A stretch of 25,330 nt of DNA from Prevotellaceae bacterium (GCA_031255055.1 JAIRTG010000116.1:1-25330); one strand, 5' to 3'. Positions 16,415-24,193 are shown, counted from the first letter of the stretch. The notes: generated by a model not told the origin, from the sequence alone. A program made the numbers and translations.

Positions 16415-17353
16415 TCACATCCTGATTCTTTTCACGTTCAATTTATCGATGTCCATCGTTCCGAGTTTGAGGCTTTCGCCGTTGGCGATATGCGCAACAT
16501 GTTCTATCGGCATTTCGCGTATCTGATTAAAGAATCTTGCCGCTGAAGTATCGGCGGCAACCATGTCCTGCGACATAAACAGGGCTTTCGACAAAACGAC
16601 ATCGGAAGCGGATTTTCCCCTCGGACCATTTGTTTTTAACACCCGGTAAGCGTCGACGATACACAGGGCGGGCTTTTTCGACATGGTGCAAATATCGGCA
16701 ATGCACTGTTGCAAGTCCGTACTGTGAAAAATGCGTCTGTCCCAAACCAGTCCCATATAGTTTTTCATCGAGATGCTCAGATTAGCTCCTCCGTGGTGTT
16801 TCAATATAGGGACGTTAATCCACACATCGCTGTCCAGAATGGCGCCATGCACTTTTGAGCGTTTAAGTTTTTTGCCTTGCGGAAGCGATATTTCCCTGTA
16901 ATATGTTTCTTCGTGAGCGGGCATCACTTTAGCGCCTGCCGCTTTTGCGGCGGCTTCGATACCGCTGTTTTTGTAACAGGCCACCCAGTCGTCGCACGTG
17001 TGGTCGAAGACGGTTACTTCGCTTGCTCCGGCGGCAAAACATGCTTGTGTGATAGCCGAAATGAGCTTCGGATTCGTGTTTCCCGCCAATTCAGGCGATT
17101 TATCCCACCCGATATTGGGCTTTATGGCTACTTTGTTTCCTTTTTTCACAAATTTCCCCATACCACCCATTTCCGCGATGGCACGCTGAAACATTGCGTC
17201 GGCTTCACCGCCCATCACAGCTACCAAATCTACGGAGTCACCTGTTTGAGCGTTCCTTACTGTCTGCGACATAATATCCATGCCGCCATTCATTTTAAGC
17301 GTCAAAGCGGCCCCCGCTACGGCGGCAGCTTTTAAAAAATCTCGTCTGTCCAT
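16415..17353 (-). CDS. Tat-exported DUF362 family protein
   Basis: The protein has 312 residues. It opens with a twin-arginine signal, DRRDFLKAAAVAGAALTL. The rest fits DUF362, with family-typical KPNIGWD (about 78-84), ILKHHGGANLSISMKNYMGLV (from about 183) and a C-terminal region with TSAARFFN. A Tat signal implies export in a folded state, often with a cofactor, but no CxxC ferredoxin motif lies in this protein. Its function is unknown. It is 55 bp upstream of the polyferredoxin gene, a neighbour with many Fe-S sites, so joint work in a redox process is likely but unproven. Confidence 0.87.
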   Translation of the reverse strand: MDRRDFLKAAAVAGAALTLKMNGGMDIMSQTVRNAQTGDSVDLVAVMGGEADAMFQRAIAEMGGMGKFVKKGNKVAIKPNIGWDKSPELAGNTNPKLISAITQACFAAGASEVTVFDHTCDDWVACYKNSGIEAAAKAAGAKVMPAHEETYYREISLPQGKKLKRSKVHGAILDSDVWINVPILKHHGGANLSISMKNYMGLVWDRRIFHSTDLQQCIADICTMSKKPALCIVDAYRVLKTNGPRGKSASDVVLSKALFMSQDMVAADTSAARFFNQIREMPIEHVAHIANGESLKLGTMDIDKLNVKRIRM

Positions 17354-17383
17354 ATTTGCAGTTTTAATTGGAGTTTTTGACTG

Positions 17384-17779
17384 TCACAGAATCCAGGGGA
17401 ATTTGAAACAGTCTTCGTTGTATAAAAAATAATCGGCATTGCCGTTTACGGCAAAGGTTTTAATCAATTTTGCTTTCTGTAATAAGTTCTTTGCAAAGTT
17501 GAGCGATGCACCTGTTTTGACTCTGTCTTCGACCAGTAAGATTGATTTGTTCTCGACATCAAAATAAACAGGTGACAATAGTTTCGGAGTATCGTAAAGA
17601 GGTTTCTGACAATTGTCGCGCAAATTTATTCTCAGTAGCTGAACTTCGACATTTAATCGTTGGTTCAGAAAGGCTGCGGGAATAATGCCGCCGTTGGCGA
17701 CGGCAACAATCATGTCGAACTCTTCGTCGAAACGAATCGACCGGAAACGTTCCGAAAGCTCCTCAAAAGTTTTTCCCAT
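17384..17779 (-). CDS. Type I phosphoribosyltransferase-like protein
   Basis: The protein has 131 residues, somewhat short. The PRPP-binding loop is visible as ILLVEDRVKTGASL (residues 80-93), and an earlier IVAVANGGIIPA (24-35) matches the flexible-loop/PPi-binding part of purine PRTases such as Gpt. It would attach a base to PRPP; the base is not readable from sequence. It lies 3 bp after the S-component gene, which points to uptake and phosphoribosylation of the same nucleobase-like compound, an inference from position only. No signal peptide is present, so it is cytoplasmic. Confidence 0.85.
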   Translation of the reverse strand: MGKTFEELSERFRSIRFDEEFDMIVAVANGGIIPAAFLNQRLNVEVQLLRINLRDNCQKPLYDTPKLLSPVYFDVENKSILLVEDRVKTGASLNFAKNLLQKAKLIKTFAVNGNADYFLYNEDCFKFPWIL

Positions 17780-17782
17780 GAG

Positions 17783-18292
17783 TTACAGTTTTGAGATTGC
17801 TTTCAAAACCAGATAGCCTCCGAAGACTTGAAGAAGTAATCCCGGAATACCGATTCTGAAATCCTGTGTTGCAGGAAAAAATTCTTTCAGTATCATCCAT
17901 TCGGCCAGTATTCCGACAATCTGATAGAGCAACACGACCAGCAGAATCGGCAGTATTGCAACTTTTCCGAAGAGCTTTGCAGCGTATGCGGCGCCTATGG
18001 CAAGCAAAGACGATTTGATTAAAATGGCAGGTAAAGAGGCTAACGGGGGCATTCCGAAAAGTAAACAGTTGACGAGCGGGGATAGAATCGCCGTCAACAG
18101 CCCCGTTTGCAGTCCGAATTTATAGGCGGCAATCAACGTGAAAAAGTAAATCGGCAGCCAAATCAATCCTCCCTGCGGTATTAAGTGACACAGTTGAGGC
18201 AGTAAAATGTTCCCTACTATAAAAATACCGGCGAAAAGATAAGTTTTAGCATCCCGATACGACAGTGAATGTAACTTAGCGCTTGTTTCCAT
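17783..18292 (-). CDS. ECF transporter S component-like membrane protein
   Basis: The protein has 169 residues from the ATG at 18292 and about five or six membrane helices (near 17-35, 46-65, 67-88, 90-105, 112-132 and 150-166). The size and hydrophobic pattern match energy-coupling-factor substrate-binding (S) components. No ECF ATPase or T component is present in this window. The frame stays open to 18424, but a TATATTTG promoter element lies at 18361-18368, downstream of that, so the start at 18292 is preferred. First gene of a four-gene minus-strand operon. The ligand is unknown; vitamins and bases are typical for the family. A related short integral-membrane family could not be excluded. 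Confidence 0.75.
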   Translation of the reverse strand: METSAKLHSLSYRDAKTYLFAGIFIVGNILLPQLCHLIPQGGLIWLPIYFFTLIAAYKFGLQTGLLTAILSPLVNCLLFGMPPLASLPAILIKSSLLAIGAAYAAKLFGKVAILPILLVVLLYQIVGILAEWMILKEFFPATQDFRIGIPGLLLQVFGGYLVLKAISKL

Positions 18293-18360
18293 AAAAAAAT
18301 GTTTGATGAATAATTTGATATAATATTGATGATTCGATACATAACAATCGATATGTGAAA

Positions 18361-18368
18361 CAAATATA
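18361..18368 (-). promoter_or_regulatory. Putative -7 promoter element for the S-component operon
   Basis: TATATTTG on the minus strand, about 68 bp upstream of the S-component start. No TTTG stands at the usual spacing, so it is a partial match. Confidence 0.5.
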
Positions 18369-18520
18369 TATTTTTTAGAATGAAAACAGGTGAGCAGGGA
18401 AAGAAAACGCTTATTTTTTGACATTATTTATTGAAATTGCTTTGAAACTTATTTGTAGTTAAATTTTAAAGCGCCGTCGTGTCGAACGCCGGAAATATCC
18501 CTTACAAGCTGCCGTAAAAC

Positions 18521-18562
18521 AAAAAGATGCTTCAAATAATCTCATTTGAAACATCTTTTTTT
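18521..18562. terminator. Strong bidirectional terminator hairpin
   Basis: AAAAAGATG and TTCAAAT (18521-18537) pair with ATTTGAA and CATCTTTTT (18544-18560), with one C/A mismatch and a 6-nt loop. A T run follows on both strands. No gene lies on the plus strand upstream, so it probably ends a short minus-strand transcript. Confidence 0.85.
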
Positions 18563-18688
18563 CGAGATAGTTAACTAACACAATCTAAAAAAAATCAGAT
18601 AAGATGAATCTCTAATACTTTACAACAGGGGCGATAATTATTCGATGTAATCGGATGAGGCATGTAAATATCGTTTTTATTATTATTA
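18521..18688 (-). ncRNA. Candidate small RNA (about 168 nt) between divergent operons
   Basis: On the minus strand a good promoter (TTTG at 18722-18725, 20 bp, TATATTTG at 18694-18701) is followed about 150 bp later by a strong terminator hairpin at 18521-18560. No recognised gene lies between. A 22-codon frame (18663-18595, MPHPITSNNYRPCC...) is open but has no visible ribosome-binding site. The transcript could be a small regulatory RNA, a short peptide gene, or an attenuated leader of the S-component operon, whose own promoter lies farther downstream at 18361. I could not match it to a known riboswitch. Confidence 0.35.
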
Positions 18689-18693
18689 GGGCA

Positions 18694-18725
18694 CAAATAT
18701 ATACATTTTGAAATTATAATTCAAA
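18694..18725 (-). promoter_or_regulatory. Promoter of the candidate small RNA
   Basis: TTTG (18722-18725), 20 bp, TATATTTG (18694-18701) on the minus strand. It sits between the divergent operons and points toward the S-component operon. Confidence 0.6.
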
Positions 18726-18790
18726 ATAAATTATCAAAAAAATAAATTATCGCTATCAAATTCGTAGTTAATCAGGTCTCTTCCCCTTAT

Positions 18791-18821
18791 TTTGTGCTGA
18801 TATGCTAATTTCGTACTTTTG
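18791..18821 (+). promoter_or_regulatory. Promoter of the ABC importer operon
   Basis: TTTG (18791-18794), 19 bp, TACTTTTG (18814-18821) is a perfect Bacteroidota promoter. It overlaps an upstream in-frame TTG at 18819, ruling that out as start, and leaves a leader of only about 17 nt before the ATG at 18843, so no room for a riboswitch. Confidence 0.9.
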
Positions 18822-18842
18822 CCGTCTTTAATTTTTCACCGT

Positions 18843-19751
18843 ATGAAAAAGCTATTTTTTGTTTTATCCGTCTTTGTTATTGTTTTTTCGGCCTGCGGCG
18901 ACCGGCAGGCGCAATCCGGTTTGACAATAGGCGTGATGTCCTCCACCGATTTGTTGCCGTACGCCATTGCGCGGAAAAAGGGATTTTTCGACAGGCACGG
19001 CGTCAACGTTACCATTCAAAAGTTTTATTCGGCAAACGATCGCGATGCGGCTTTTCAGTCCAACAGCATCGACGGAACGATTATCGACCTGACGGGAGCG
19101 ATCATTCAGCAGGCCAACGGCATTGATTTGGTCGTAACATCGAAAGAATACGGCGTGTTTCACATCCTGACAAACGACACCACAATACACTCTATGAGCG
19201 GTTTGAAGGGCAAAGAGCTGGCGTCGTCAAAAAACACCGTTATTGATTTTGTTATCGACATGGCGCTGAAATCGGAAGGACTATCTGCAAAAGACATTCA
19301 CCGGCAAGAAGTCAATAAGATTCCTGTCCGGTTGGAAATGCTCCGAAATCACAAAACGGCGGCAACAGGGTTACCCGAACCTTTCATTTCGATTGCCCTG
19401 AAAGACGGTATGCGTTCCATTGCCACCGTCGAAGAGTTGGGCTACAATGTCACCTGCATGGTTTTTCACCGCAACATCGCAAACAAAAAAGAATCACAAC
19501 TCAAGGCCATGTATGCGGCATACAACGAAGCCGTAGATTATATCCGGACACACGACAGAAGTGATTTTTACGATATTTTAATAGAAGATTTGGGTACGCC
19601 CGAAGATTTGACGGAAAAAATCCTGCTTCCCGATTACCAAAAATACAGCCTGCCGACCGAAAAAGATACGGAAGCCGTCATCAAATGGCTGCGCGAAGCC
19701 GGTCTGATCCCCGCAAACTATACAGCCGCACAATTGAACAGGCAACTCTGA
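18843..19751 (+). CDS. ABC-importer substrate-binding lipoprotein (NitT/TauT/ThiY-like)
   Basis: The protein has 302 residues with a lipoprotein signal peptide; the lipobox is FSAC with Cys18. The mature part fits the SsuA/THI5-like (NMT1) periplasmic-binding fold, with an early IGVMSSTDLLPYAIARKKGFF and a later ATGLPEPFISIAL. These proteins capture small solutes such as taurine, aliphatic sulfonates, nitrate or pyrimidine vitamin precursors; the ligand cannot be read here. It is anchored in the periplasm and heads a three-gene operon. Its stop codon overlaps the start of the ATPase gene (TGATG). A longer start is excluded by the promoter. Confidence 0.9.
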   Translation: MKKLFFVLSVFVIVFSACGDRQAQSGLTIGVMSSTDLLPYAIARKKGFFDRHGVNVTIQKFYSANDRDAAFQSNSIDGTIIDLTGAIIQQANGIDLVVTSKEYGVFHILTNDTTIHSMSGLKGKELASSKNTVIDFVIDMALKSEGLSAKDIHRQEVNKIPVRLEMLRNHKTAATGLPEPFISIALKDGMRSIATVEELGYNVTCMVFHRNIANKKESQLKAMYAAYNEAVDYIRTHDRSDFYDILIEDLGTPEDLTEKILLPDYQKYSLPTEKDTEAVIKWLREAGLIPANYTAAQLNRQL

Positions 19752-20491
19752 TGCTTAGAATCCGCGACATATCCGTCAAATTCGGCGATACGACAATATT
19801 AAACCGCATAAACCTCGAGTTGAACGCAGGCGAGATTTACGGCATCATTGGGCCGTCCGGAAGCGGAAAGTCAACTTTTTTACACGTATTGTGCAATATC
19901 ATACAGGCTTTCGAGGGCGAAATCCTGCTCAACGAAGAAACGCTGCATCCCCGAAAACACAAAATCGCCTTCGTGCCCCAGCACTACGGATTACCGGACT
20001 GGCAGCGGGTCGACAGGAACATCCTGCTTCCGCAGCGCATCAGAAAGGAAGACAACAGCGAACATTTTCAAGCACATTATCGGAACATTCTCGAAGGGCT
20101 GGACCTGACCGGTCTGACAAAACGATTCCCAAGGGAACTGAGCGGCGGACAACGTCAGCGTGTATCCTTGGCACGTGCGTTTGTACAGCGTCCCGATATT
20201 CTGCTGATGGACGAGCCTTTTTCGGCTTTGGACGCGATCACGTCCGAAAATTCACAGGAATTGTTTTTGAATCTCTGGAAAGAGAACAGGACGACAACCA
20301 TTTTCACCACTCACAATGTGGCGGAAGCCGTAAAACTGGGAAAGCGCATCATACTCTTTTCACCGGCGCCTGCAACGGTTCTGAAAGTAATCGACAATCC
20401 GGTTCATACGCAGGAAAAAACGAATGACGAATGGGAAATGATGCGTTTCACACAGGAAATAAAATCACACATAAAAGCGCTGTGGGAATAA
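19751..20491 (+). CDS. ABC transporter ATP-binding protein
   Basis: The protein has 246 residues from the ATG that overlaps the preceding stop, which implies translational coupling. All ATPase motifs are present: Walker A GPSGSGKST (34-42), Q-loop Gln77 (FVPQ), signature LSGGQRQR (130-137), Walker B ILLMDEPFSALD (Asp154, Glu155) and H-loop His188 (TTH). It resembles ATPases of the nitrate/sulfonate/taurine type. It would power the permease encoded 41 bp downstream. A frame starting at 19685 would add 22 residues but lies inside the preceding gene. Confidence 0.96.
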   Translation: MLRIRDISVKFGDTTILNRINLELNAGEIYGIIGPSGSGKSTFLHVLCNIIQAFEGEILLNEETLHPRKHKIAFVPQHYGLPDWQRVDRNILLPQRIRKEDNSEHFQAHYRNILEGLDLTGLTKRFPRELSGGQRQRVSLARAFVQRPDILLMDEPFSALDAITSENSQELFLNLWKENRTTTIFTTHNVAEAVKLGKRIILFSPAPATVLKVIDNPVHTQEKTNDEWEMMRFTQEIKSHIKALWE

Positions 20492-20531
20492 TCCGTTCAC
20501 GATAGTCGAACCCCAAACTTGCGAATGAATT

Positions 20532-21287
20532 ATGTCGAAAAAAAAATTAAACATCCGGAACAAGCTGTACGGATTATTACTGTTCAATCTGATATGGTAT
20601 TTTGTTGCCGGACTCGTCGACAGTCCCGTATTGATAGGCCCGGTGGCGACTTACGTCAACATGTTCAACATCATGCCGTCGATGTGGAGTCACCTCACGG
20701 TAAGTTTGGAACGCATCGTCGTCGGACTGCTTATTTCGATTCTTGCAGGCGCCGCTATCGGCATCGTAATGGCACGTTCCCCAAAAGTGAACAGTATGCT
20801 GAGTCCTCTTGTATACTTCACCTACCCTGTTCCGAAATTGGCCTTACTGCCCGTCGTAATGCTTCTGACGGGCATCGGCGAAATCTCAAAAATCATCATG
20901 ATTATACTGATTGTGATATTTCAGGTCATTATTTCGACCCGCGACGCGGTCAACAATATCCCGAAAGACAACTACAACGTGCTTATTTCGTTAGGTGCGG
21001 GCAAAATGCAGCAATTCCGCGAGATTACATTTCCGGCGATACTGCCCGATTTATTCACCACACTGCGCATTGCGCTCGGCATTGCCGTTTCGGTACTATT
21101 TTTCACCGAGACTTACGGAACCGACCGTGGAATGGGATACTATATTGTAGACGCCTGGATGCGCATCAACTACCTCGACATGTATGCGGGAATCGCCCTG
21201 CTGAGCATAATGGGTTTCCTGCTCTTCCTGCTGATCGACCTTGCCGATACCGTTTGCTGCAAATGGAATAAAGCGATCAGCGTCTAA
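20532..21287 (+). CDS. ABC transporter permease (binding-protein-dependent)
   Basis: The protein has 251 residues and about six membrane helices. The EAA loop that contacts the ATPase is visible as NVLISLGAGKMQQFREITFP (about 156-175), and the BPD_transp_1 fold fits the SsuC/TauC/ThiX type. Third gene of the importer operon. The protein would form a homodimeric channel in the inner membrane. Confidence 0.95.
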   Translation: MSKKKLNIRNKLYGLLLFNLIWYFVAGLVDSPVLIGPVATYVNMFNIMPSMWSHLTVSLERIVVGLLISILAGAAIGIVMARSPKVNSMLSPLVYFTYPVPKLALLPVVMLLTGIGEISKIIMIILIVIFQVIISTRDAVNNIPKDNYNVLISLGAGKMQQFREITFPAILPDLFTTLRIALGIAVSVLFFTETYGTDRGMGYYIVDAWMRINYLDMYAGIALLSIMGFLLFLLIDLADTVCCKWNKAISV

Positions 21288-21336
21288 ATATCCGACTTTC
21301 AATCTTATCCTCCGGCGACCGTTAGGTTAAAAAGTA

Positions 21337-21356
21337 CACAAAATAAAAATTTTGTG
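21337..21356. promoter_or_regulatory. Perfect AT-rich palindrome upstream of the carboxyltransferase promoter
   Basis: CACAAAAT (21337-21344) and ATTTTGTG (21349-21356) form an inverted repeat with a 4-nt spacer. It overlaps the region where the -33 element of the next promoter would sit, so it may be an operator. It has no trailing T run, so it is not a good terminator for the permease gene. Confidence 0.35.
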
Positions 21357-21368
21357 CAAGAAATAGCG

Positions 21369-21376
21369 TACTTTTG
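21369..21376 (+). promoter_or_regulatory. Putative -7 promoter element for the carboxyltransferase gene
   Basis: TACTTTTG is a perfect -7 box about 60 bp upstream of the start. The nearest TTTG (21351-21354) is only 14 bp away, too close for a canonical -33 box. Confidence 0.65.
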
Positions 21377-21435
21377 CGCTCTAATTGAGTTACATCGACT
21401 TTCAAGATGTAGATGTCTAATAAAAAAATAGTTTT

Positions 21436-22980
21436 ATGAGCCTAAGAAAAAACATTGTTGCTTTAAGACGAAAAAAAGCAATAGTTCAAAAGGGAGGGGG
21501 AGATGAAGCCATTGAAAAACAAATTTCGATGGGTAAAATGACGGCCCGCGAGCGGATATTATCGCTGCTCGACCCTGACTCTTTTCACGAGTATGACCTT
21601 TTTGTAGAACATGAAGAACGTAATTTCGGAATGGACAGAAAAGCCCTGCCGGGCGATGGCGTCATCACCGGAACAGGAACTATAAGCGGAGCGCCGGTTT
21701 GTATCTATGCGCAAGATTTCACCGTAATGGGAGGCTCTCTCGGCCTGAAACATGCACGTAAAATCACGAAAATAATGGATCACGCCCTGAAAATGAAAAT
21801 CCCGTGCATCGGTATCAACGATTCGGGCGGAGCACGCATTCAGGAAGGCATCGGAGCCTTGGCCGGTTATGGCGAGATATTTTATCGCAATACGCTGGCT
21901 TCGGGTGTTATTCCACAGATTTCGGTTATCTTAGGCCCTTGTGCGGGAGGCGCCGTATATTCGCCGGCATTGACCGATTTCGTTTTCGTGGTCGAAGGCA
22001 TTTCCAAAATGTTCATCACCGGCCCGAATGTTATCGAAACGGTTCTGGGCGAAAAAATTTCTCAGGAAAATCTGGGAGGAGCGCGTGTACACGCCGAAAT
22101 AACAGGTAACGCCCATTTTTATGCCCTGAGCGAAAAAGAATGTTTTCAACAAATAAAAGAGTTGATCAATCTCATTCCGCACAACAACGAGCAAAAAGCC
22201 GTTTCGATAGCCCCCAAAAGGCCAAAATCAAACAAAAAAATCGACAACATCATCCCTGCCGATCCGAGACAACCCTACGACGTCAGGGATATTATTCATA
22301 CACTGACCGATGACTCCAAATTTTTAGAAGTACATGAACTGTGGGCGCCCAACATCGTCATCGGTTTCGGACGGCTGGACGGTGAAACAGTTGCCTTTGT
22401 CGCAAATCAGCCCATGTATCTGGCGGGCGTACTTGATTGCGATTCATCCAACAAAGCCGCCCGTTTCATCCGCTTCTGCGACTCGTTCAACATCCCTATC
22501 ATTACACTCGAAGACATGCCCGGCTATTTGCCCGGCGTCGATCAGGAACATGCAGGCGTCATCCGGCACGGAGCAAAAGTGCTGTATGCCTATTCGGAAG
22601 CCACCGTTCCAAAAATCACCGTAGTGCTCCGAAAAGCATACGGAGGAGGCTATATCGCCATGAACTCCCGACACCTGGGCGCAGATTTCATGTTTGCATG
22701 GCCCGACGCCGAAATCGCTGTGATGGGACCTGAAGGCGCAGCAAATATCATCTTCAGAAAAGAAATCATGGAAGCCGAAGACCAGGACGCTATGCGGCAG
22801 GTGAAAGTGAAAGAATATATCGAAAAATTTGCAAACCCTTACGTCGCAGCTTCAAAAGGATTTATTGATGCGGTTATCGAACCGACGGAAACCCGCGAAC
22901 TATTGCTGCACGCCCTGTCCGTTTCAAAAAACAAATACGACCATCGGCCTGTAAAGAAACACGGTATACCTCCGTTTTAA
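21436..22980 (+). CDS. Biotin-dependent acyl-CoA carboxyltransferase subunit (MmdA/PccB-like)
   Basis: The protein has 514 residues, normal for the family. It has two crotonase-like halves with the acyl-CoA and biotin-binding motifs GGARIQEG (131-138), GPCAGGAVYSPALTD (167-181), and later YGGGYIAM and FAWPDAEIAVMGPEGAANI. It transfers a carboxyl group between acyl-CoA and carboxybiotin. Either propionyl-CoA carboxylase beta or the methylmalonyl-CoA decarboxylase alpha subunit is possible; both occur in Bacteroidota that make propionate from succinate. The biotin carrier gene follows 51 bp later. No biotin carboxylase or sodium-pump gene lies beside it. Confidence 0.93.
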   Translation: MSLRKNIVALRRKKAIVQKGGGDEAIEKQISMGKMTARERILSLLDPDSFHEYDLFVEHEERNFGMDRKALPGDGVITGTGTISGAPVCIYAQDFTVMGGSLGLKHARKITKIMDHALKMKIPCIGINDSGGARIQEGIGALAGYGEIFYRNTLASGVIPQISVILGPCAGGAVYSPALTDFVFVVEGISKMFITGPNVIETVLGEKISQENLGGARVHAEITGNAHFYALSEKECFQQIKELINLIPHNNEQKAVSIAPKRPKSNKKIDNIIPADPRQPYDVRDIIHTLTDDSKFLEVHELWAPNIVIGFGRLDGETVAFVANQPMYLAGVLDCDSSNKAARFIRFCDSFNIPIITLEDMPGYLPGVDQEHAGVIRHGAKVLYAYSEATVPKITVVLRKAYGGGYIAMNSRHLGADFMFAWPDAEIAVMGPEGAANIIFRKEIMEAEDQDAMRQVKVKEYIEKFANPYVAASKGFIDAVIEPTETRELLLHALSVSKNKYDHRPVKKHGIPPF

Positions 22981-23031
22981 CAAATTTTCTTTGCTATTTT
23001 TACACGATGTGGATAACTAACAAAAAACATT

Positions 23032-23376
23032 ATGTTGAAAGAAGAAGATAAAACAAAGAAAGAACCGGTCGATTTTGCGGTAACGGCACGAAAGTACAAA
23101 ACGCTCCTTACAAGGAAATACAAAGAGCGTAAGCCGTGGACAACACCGAGTCCCTACGAAATATACTCGTACATACCCGGAACGGTCATCCGCATATTGG
23201 TGGACGAAGGAGATAAAGCCAAAGAAGGCGATACGTTGCTGATTCTCGAAGCAATGAAAATGCAAAACAGGGTCGAAATTCCTTTCTCTGCAAGAATCAA
23301 AAAAATAAACATAAAAGAAGGCGACAGAATTCCGAAAGACTTTTTGATGATAGAATTAGAATCCATTGAAAAATAG
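23032..23376 (+). CDS. Biotin carboxyl carrier protein
   Basis: The protein has 114 residues. The C-terminal biotinyl domain (about 42-112) has the biotinylation motif EAMKM (Lys76), preceded by SYIPGTVIRILVDEGDKAKEG and followed by IKEGD. The first 40 residues are charged and lack the Pro/Ala-rich linker seen in oxaloacetate decarboxylase gamma carriers. It carries carboxybiotin for the adjacent carboxyltransferase. The two genes are probably one operon, closed by the terminator at 23438-23474. Confidence 0.93.
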   Translation: MLKEEDKTKKEPVDFAVTARKYKTLLTRKYKERKPWTTPSPYEIYSYIPGTVIRILVDEGDKAKEGDTLLILEAMKMQNRVEIPFSARIKKINIKEGDRIPKDFLMIELESIEK

Positions 23377-23437
23377 AACGCTTTCGGCCTCCAAGCCTCC
23401 AAACCATTTATTCGTTTTCATTCTTACGTTATCGTCG

Positions 23438-23474
23438 AATAAGCTACCGACACCGCTTGGTAGCTTATTTTTTT
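23438..23474 (+). terminator. Rho-independent terminator after the biotin carrier gene
   Basis: AATAAGCTACC (23438-23448) pairs with GGTAGCTTATT (23459-23469), and five more T follow (23470-23474). It closes the carboxyltransferase/carrier operon. Confidence 0.92.
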
Positions 23475-23530
23475 CACAAACCGGAAACCACACACGCCAC
23501 ATAAAATCGACCTGTTTGCAAAGCTTTTCG

Positions 23531-23538
23531 TATCTTTG
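23531..23538 (+). promoter_or_regulatory. Putative -7 promoter element for engB
   Basis: TATCTTTG fits TAnnTTTG and lies 40 bp before the chosen ATG at 23578. It overlaps an alternative in-frame start at 23536, which it argues against. No canonical -33 box is visible. Confidence 0.55.
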
Positions 23539-23577
23539 GCGCCGAAAAACAGTTTTTATCGACATAAAGTACAAAAA

Positions 23578-24180
23578 ATGATTATAAAATCCGCCGAATT
23601 CGTTATCAGCAATACCGACTACAGAAAATGTCCCGCTACAAATTACCCCGAATATGCGTTTATCGGGAGATCGAACGTTGGAAAATCATCGTTGATCAAC
23701 ATGCTGACAAATAATAAAAATCTGGCAAAAACATCCTCTAAGCCCGGAAAAACACTGCTAATAAATCATTTTATCATCAACAACGAGTGGTATCTGGTCG
23801 ATCTGCCGGGCTACGGATATGCCTCAATAAGCAAAAAGATGCACGAAAGCCTGCAAAAAATCATACGGGACTATATCCTCAATCGGACACAGATGACCAA
23901 TTTGTTTCTATTGATCGACAGCCGCCACGAGCCGCAGAAAATAGATTTGGAATTTATCGAATGGCTGGGCAAAAACGCCGTCCCGTTTTCCATCGTTTTT
24001 ACAAAATCGGACAAAATATCCAAGACAAAATCGGAAGAAAATACAACCAACTACAAAAACGTGTTGTCCGAACAATGGGAAGAACTGCCGCCGATTTTCA
24101 TCACCTCATCCGAAAAAAAACAGGGAAAAGACACATTGTTGCAGTATATCGCCGCAATAAACGAACAACCGAACAACTGA
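23578..24180 (+). CDS. engB: Ribosome-assembly GTPase EngB (YsxC/YihA)
   Basis: The protein has 200 residues. GTPase motifs run in order: G1 GRSNVGKS (30-37), G2 Thr in SSKPGKT (53-59), G3 DLPGYGYA (75-82), G4 TKSDK (142-146) and G5 SSE (177-179). The SNVGKSSL form and size identify EngB, which assists assembly of the large ribosomal subunit and is essential in many bacteria. The start at 23578 matches the usual EngB length; a start at 23536 would add 14 residues and overlap the promoter. Confidence 0.97.
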   Translation: MIIKSAEFVISNTDYRKCPATNYPEYAFIGRSNVGKSSLINMLTNNKNLAKTSSKPGKTLLINHFIINNEWYLVDLPGYGYASISKKMHESLQKIIRDYILNRTQMTNLFLLIDSRHEPQKIDLEFIEWLGKNAVPFSIVFTKSDKISKTKSEENTTNYKNVLSEQWEELPPIFITSSEKKQGKDTLLQYIAAINEQPNN

Positions 24181-24193
24181 TTGCGCCCGACAT

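Noticed and set aside
18293..18424. N-terminal extension of the S-component frame (44 more residues)
   Set aside because: A -7 promoter box lies inside this stretch, and the extension reads as AT-rich, non-membrane sequence; the ATG at 18292 fits the family length.
18425..18842. A TPP or other riboswitch upstream of the ABC importer or S-component operon
   Set aside because: No CTGAGA or similar conserved core is visible on either strand, and the importer leader is too short.
19891..20427. A plus-strand frame of 178 codons over the ABC ATPase gene
   Set aside because: It overlaps the Walker A to H-loop region read in the correct frame and contains no family motif.
20519..21271. A plus-strand frame of 250 codons over the permease gene
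   Set aside because: It is an alternate frame of the permease; its product is rich in Arg and His with no domain, while the correct frame has six membrane helices and an EAA loop.
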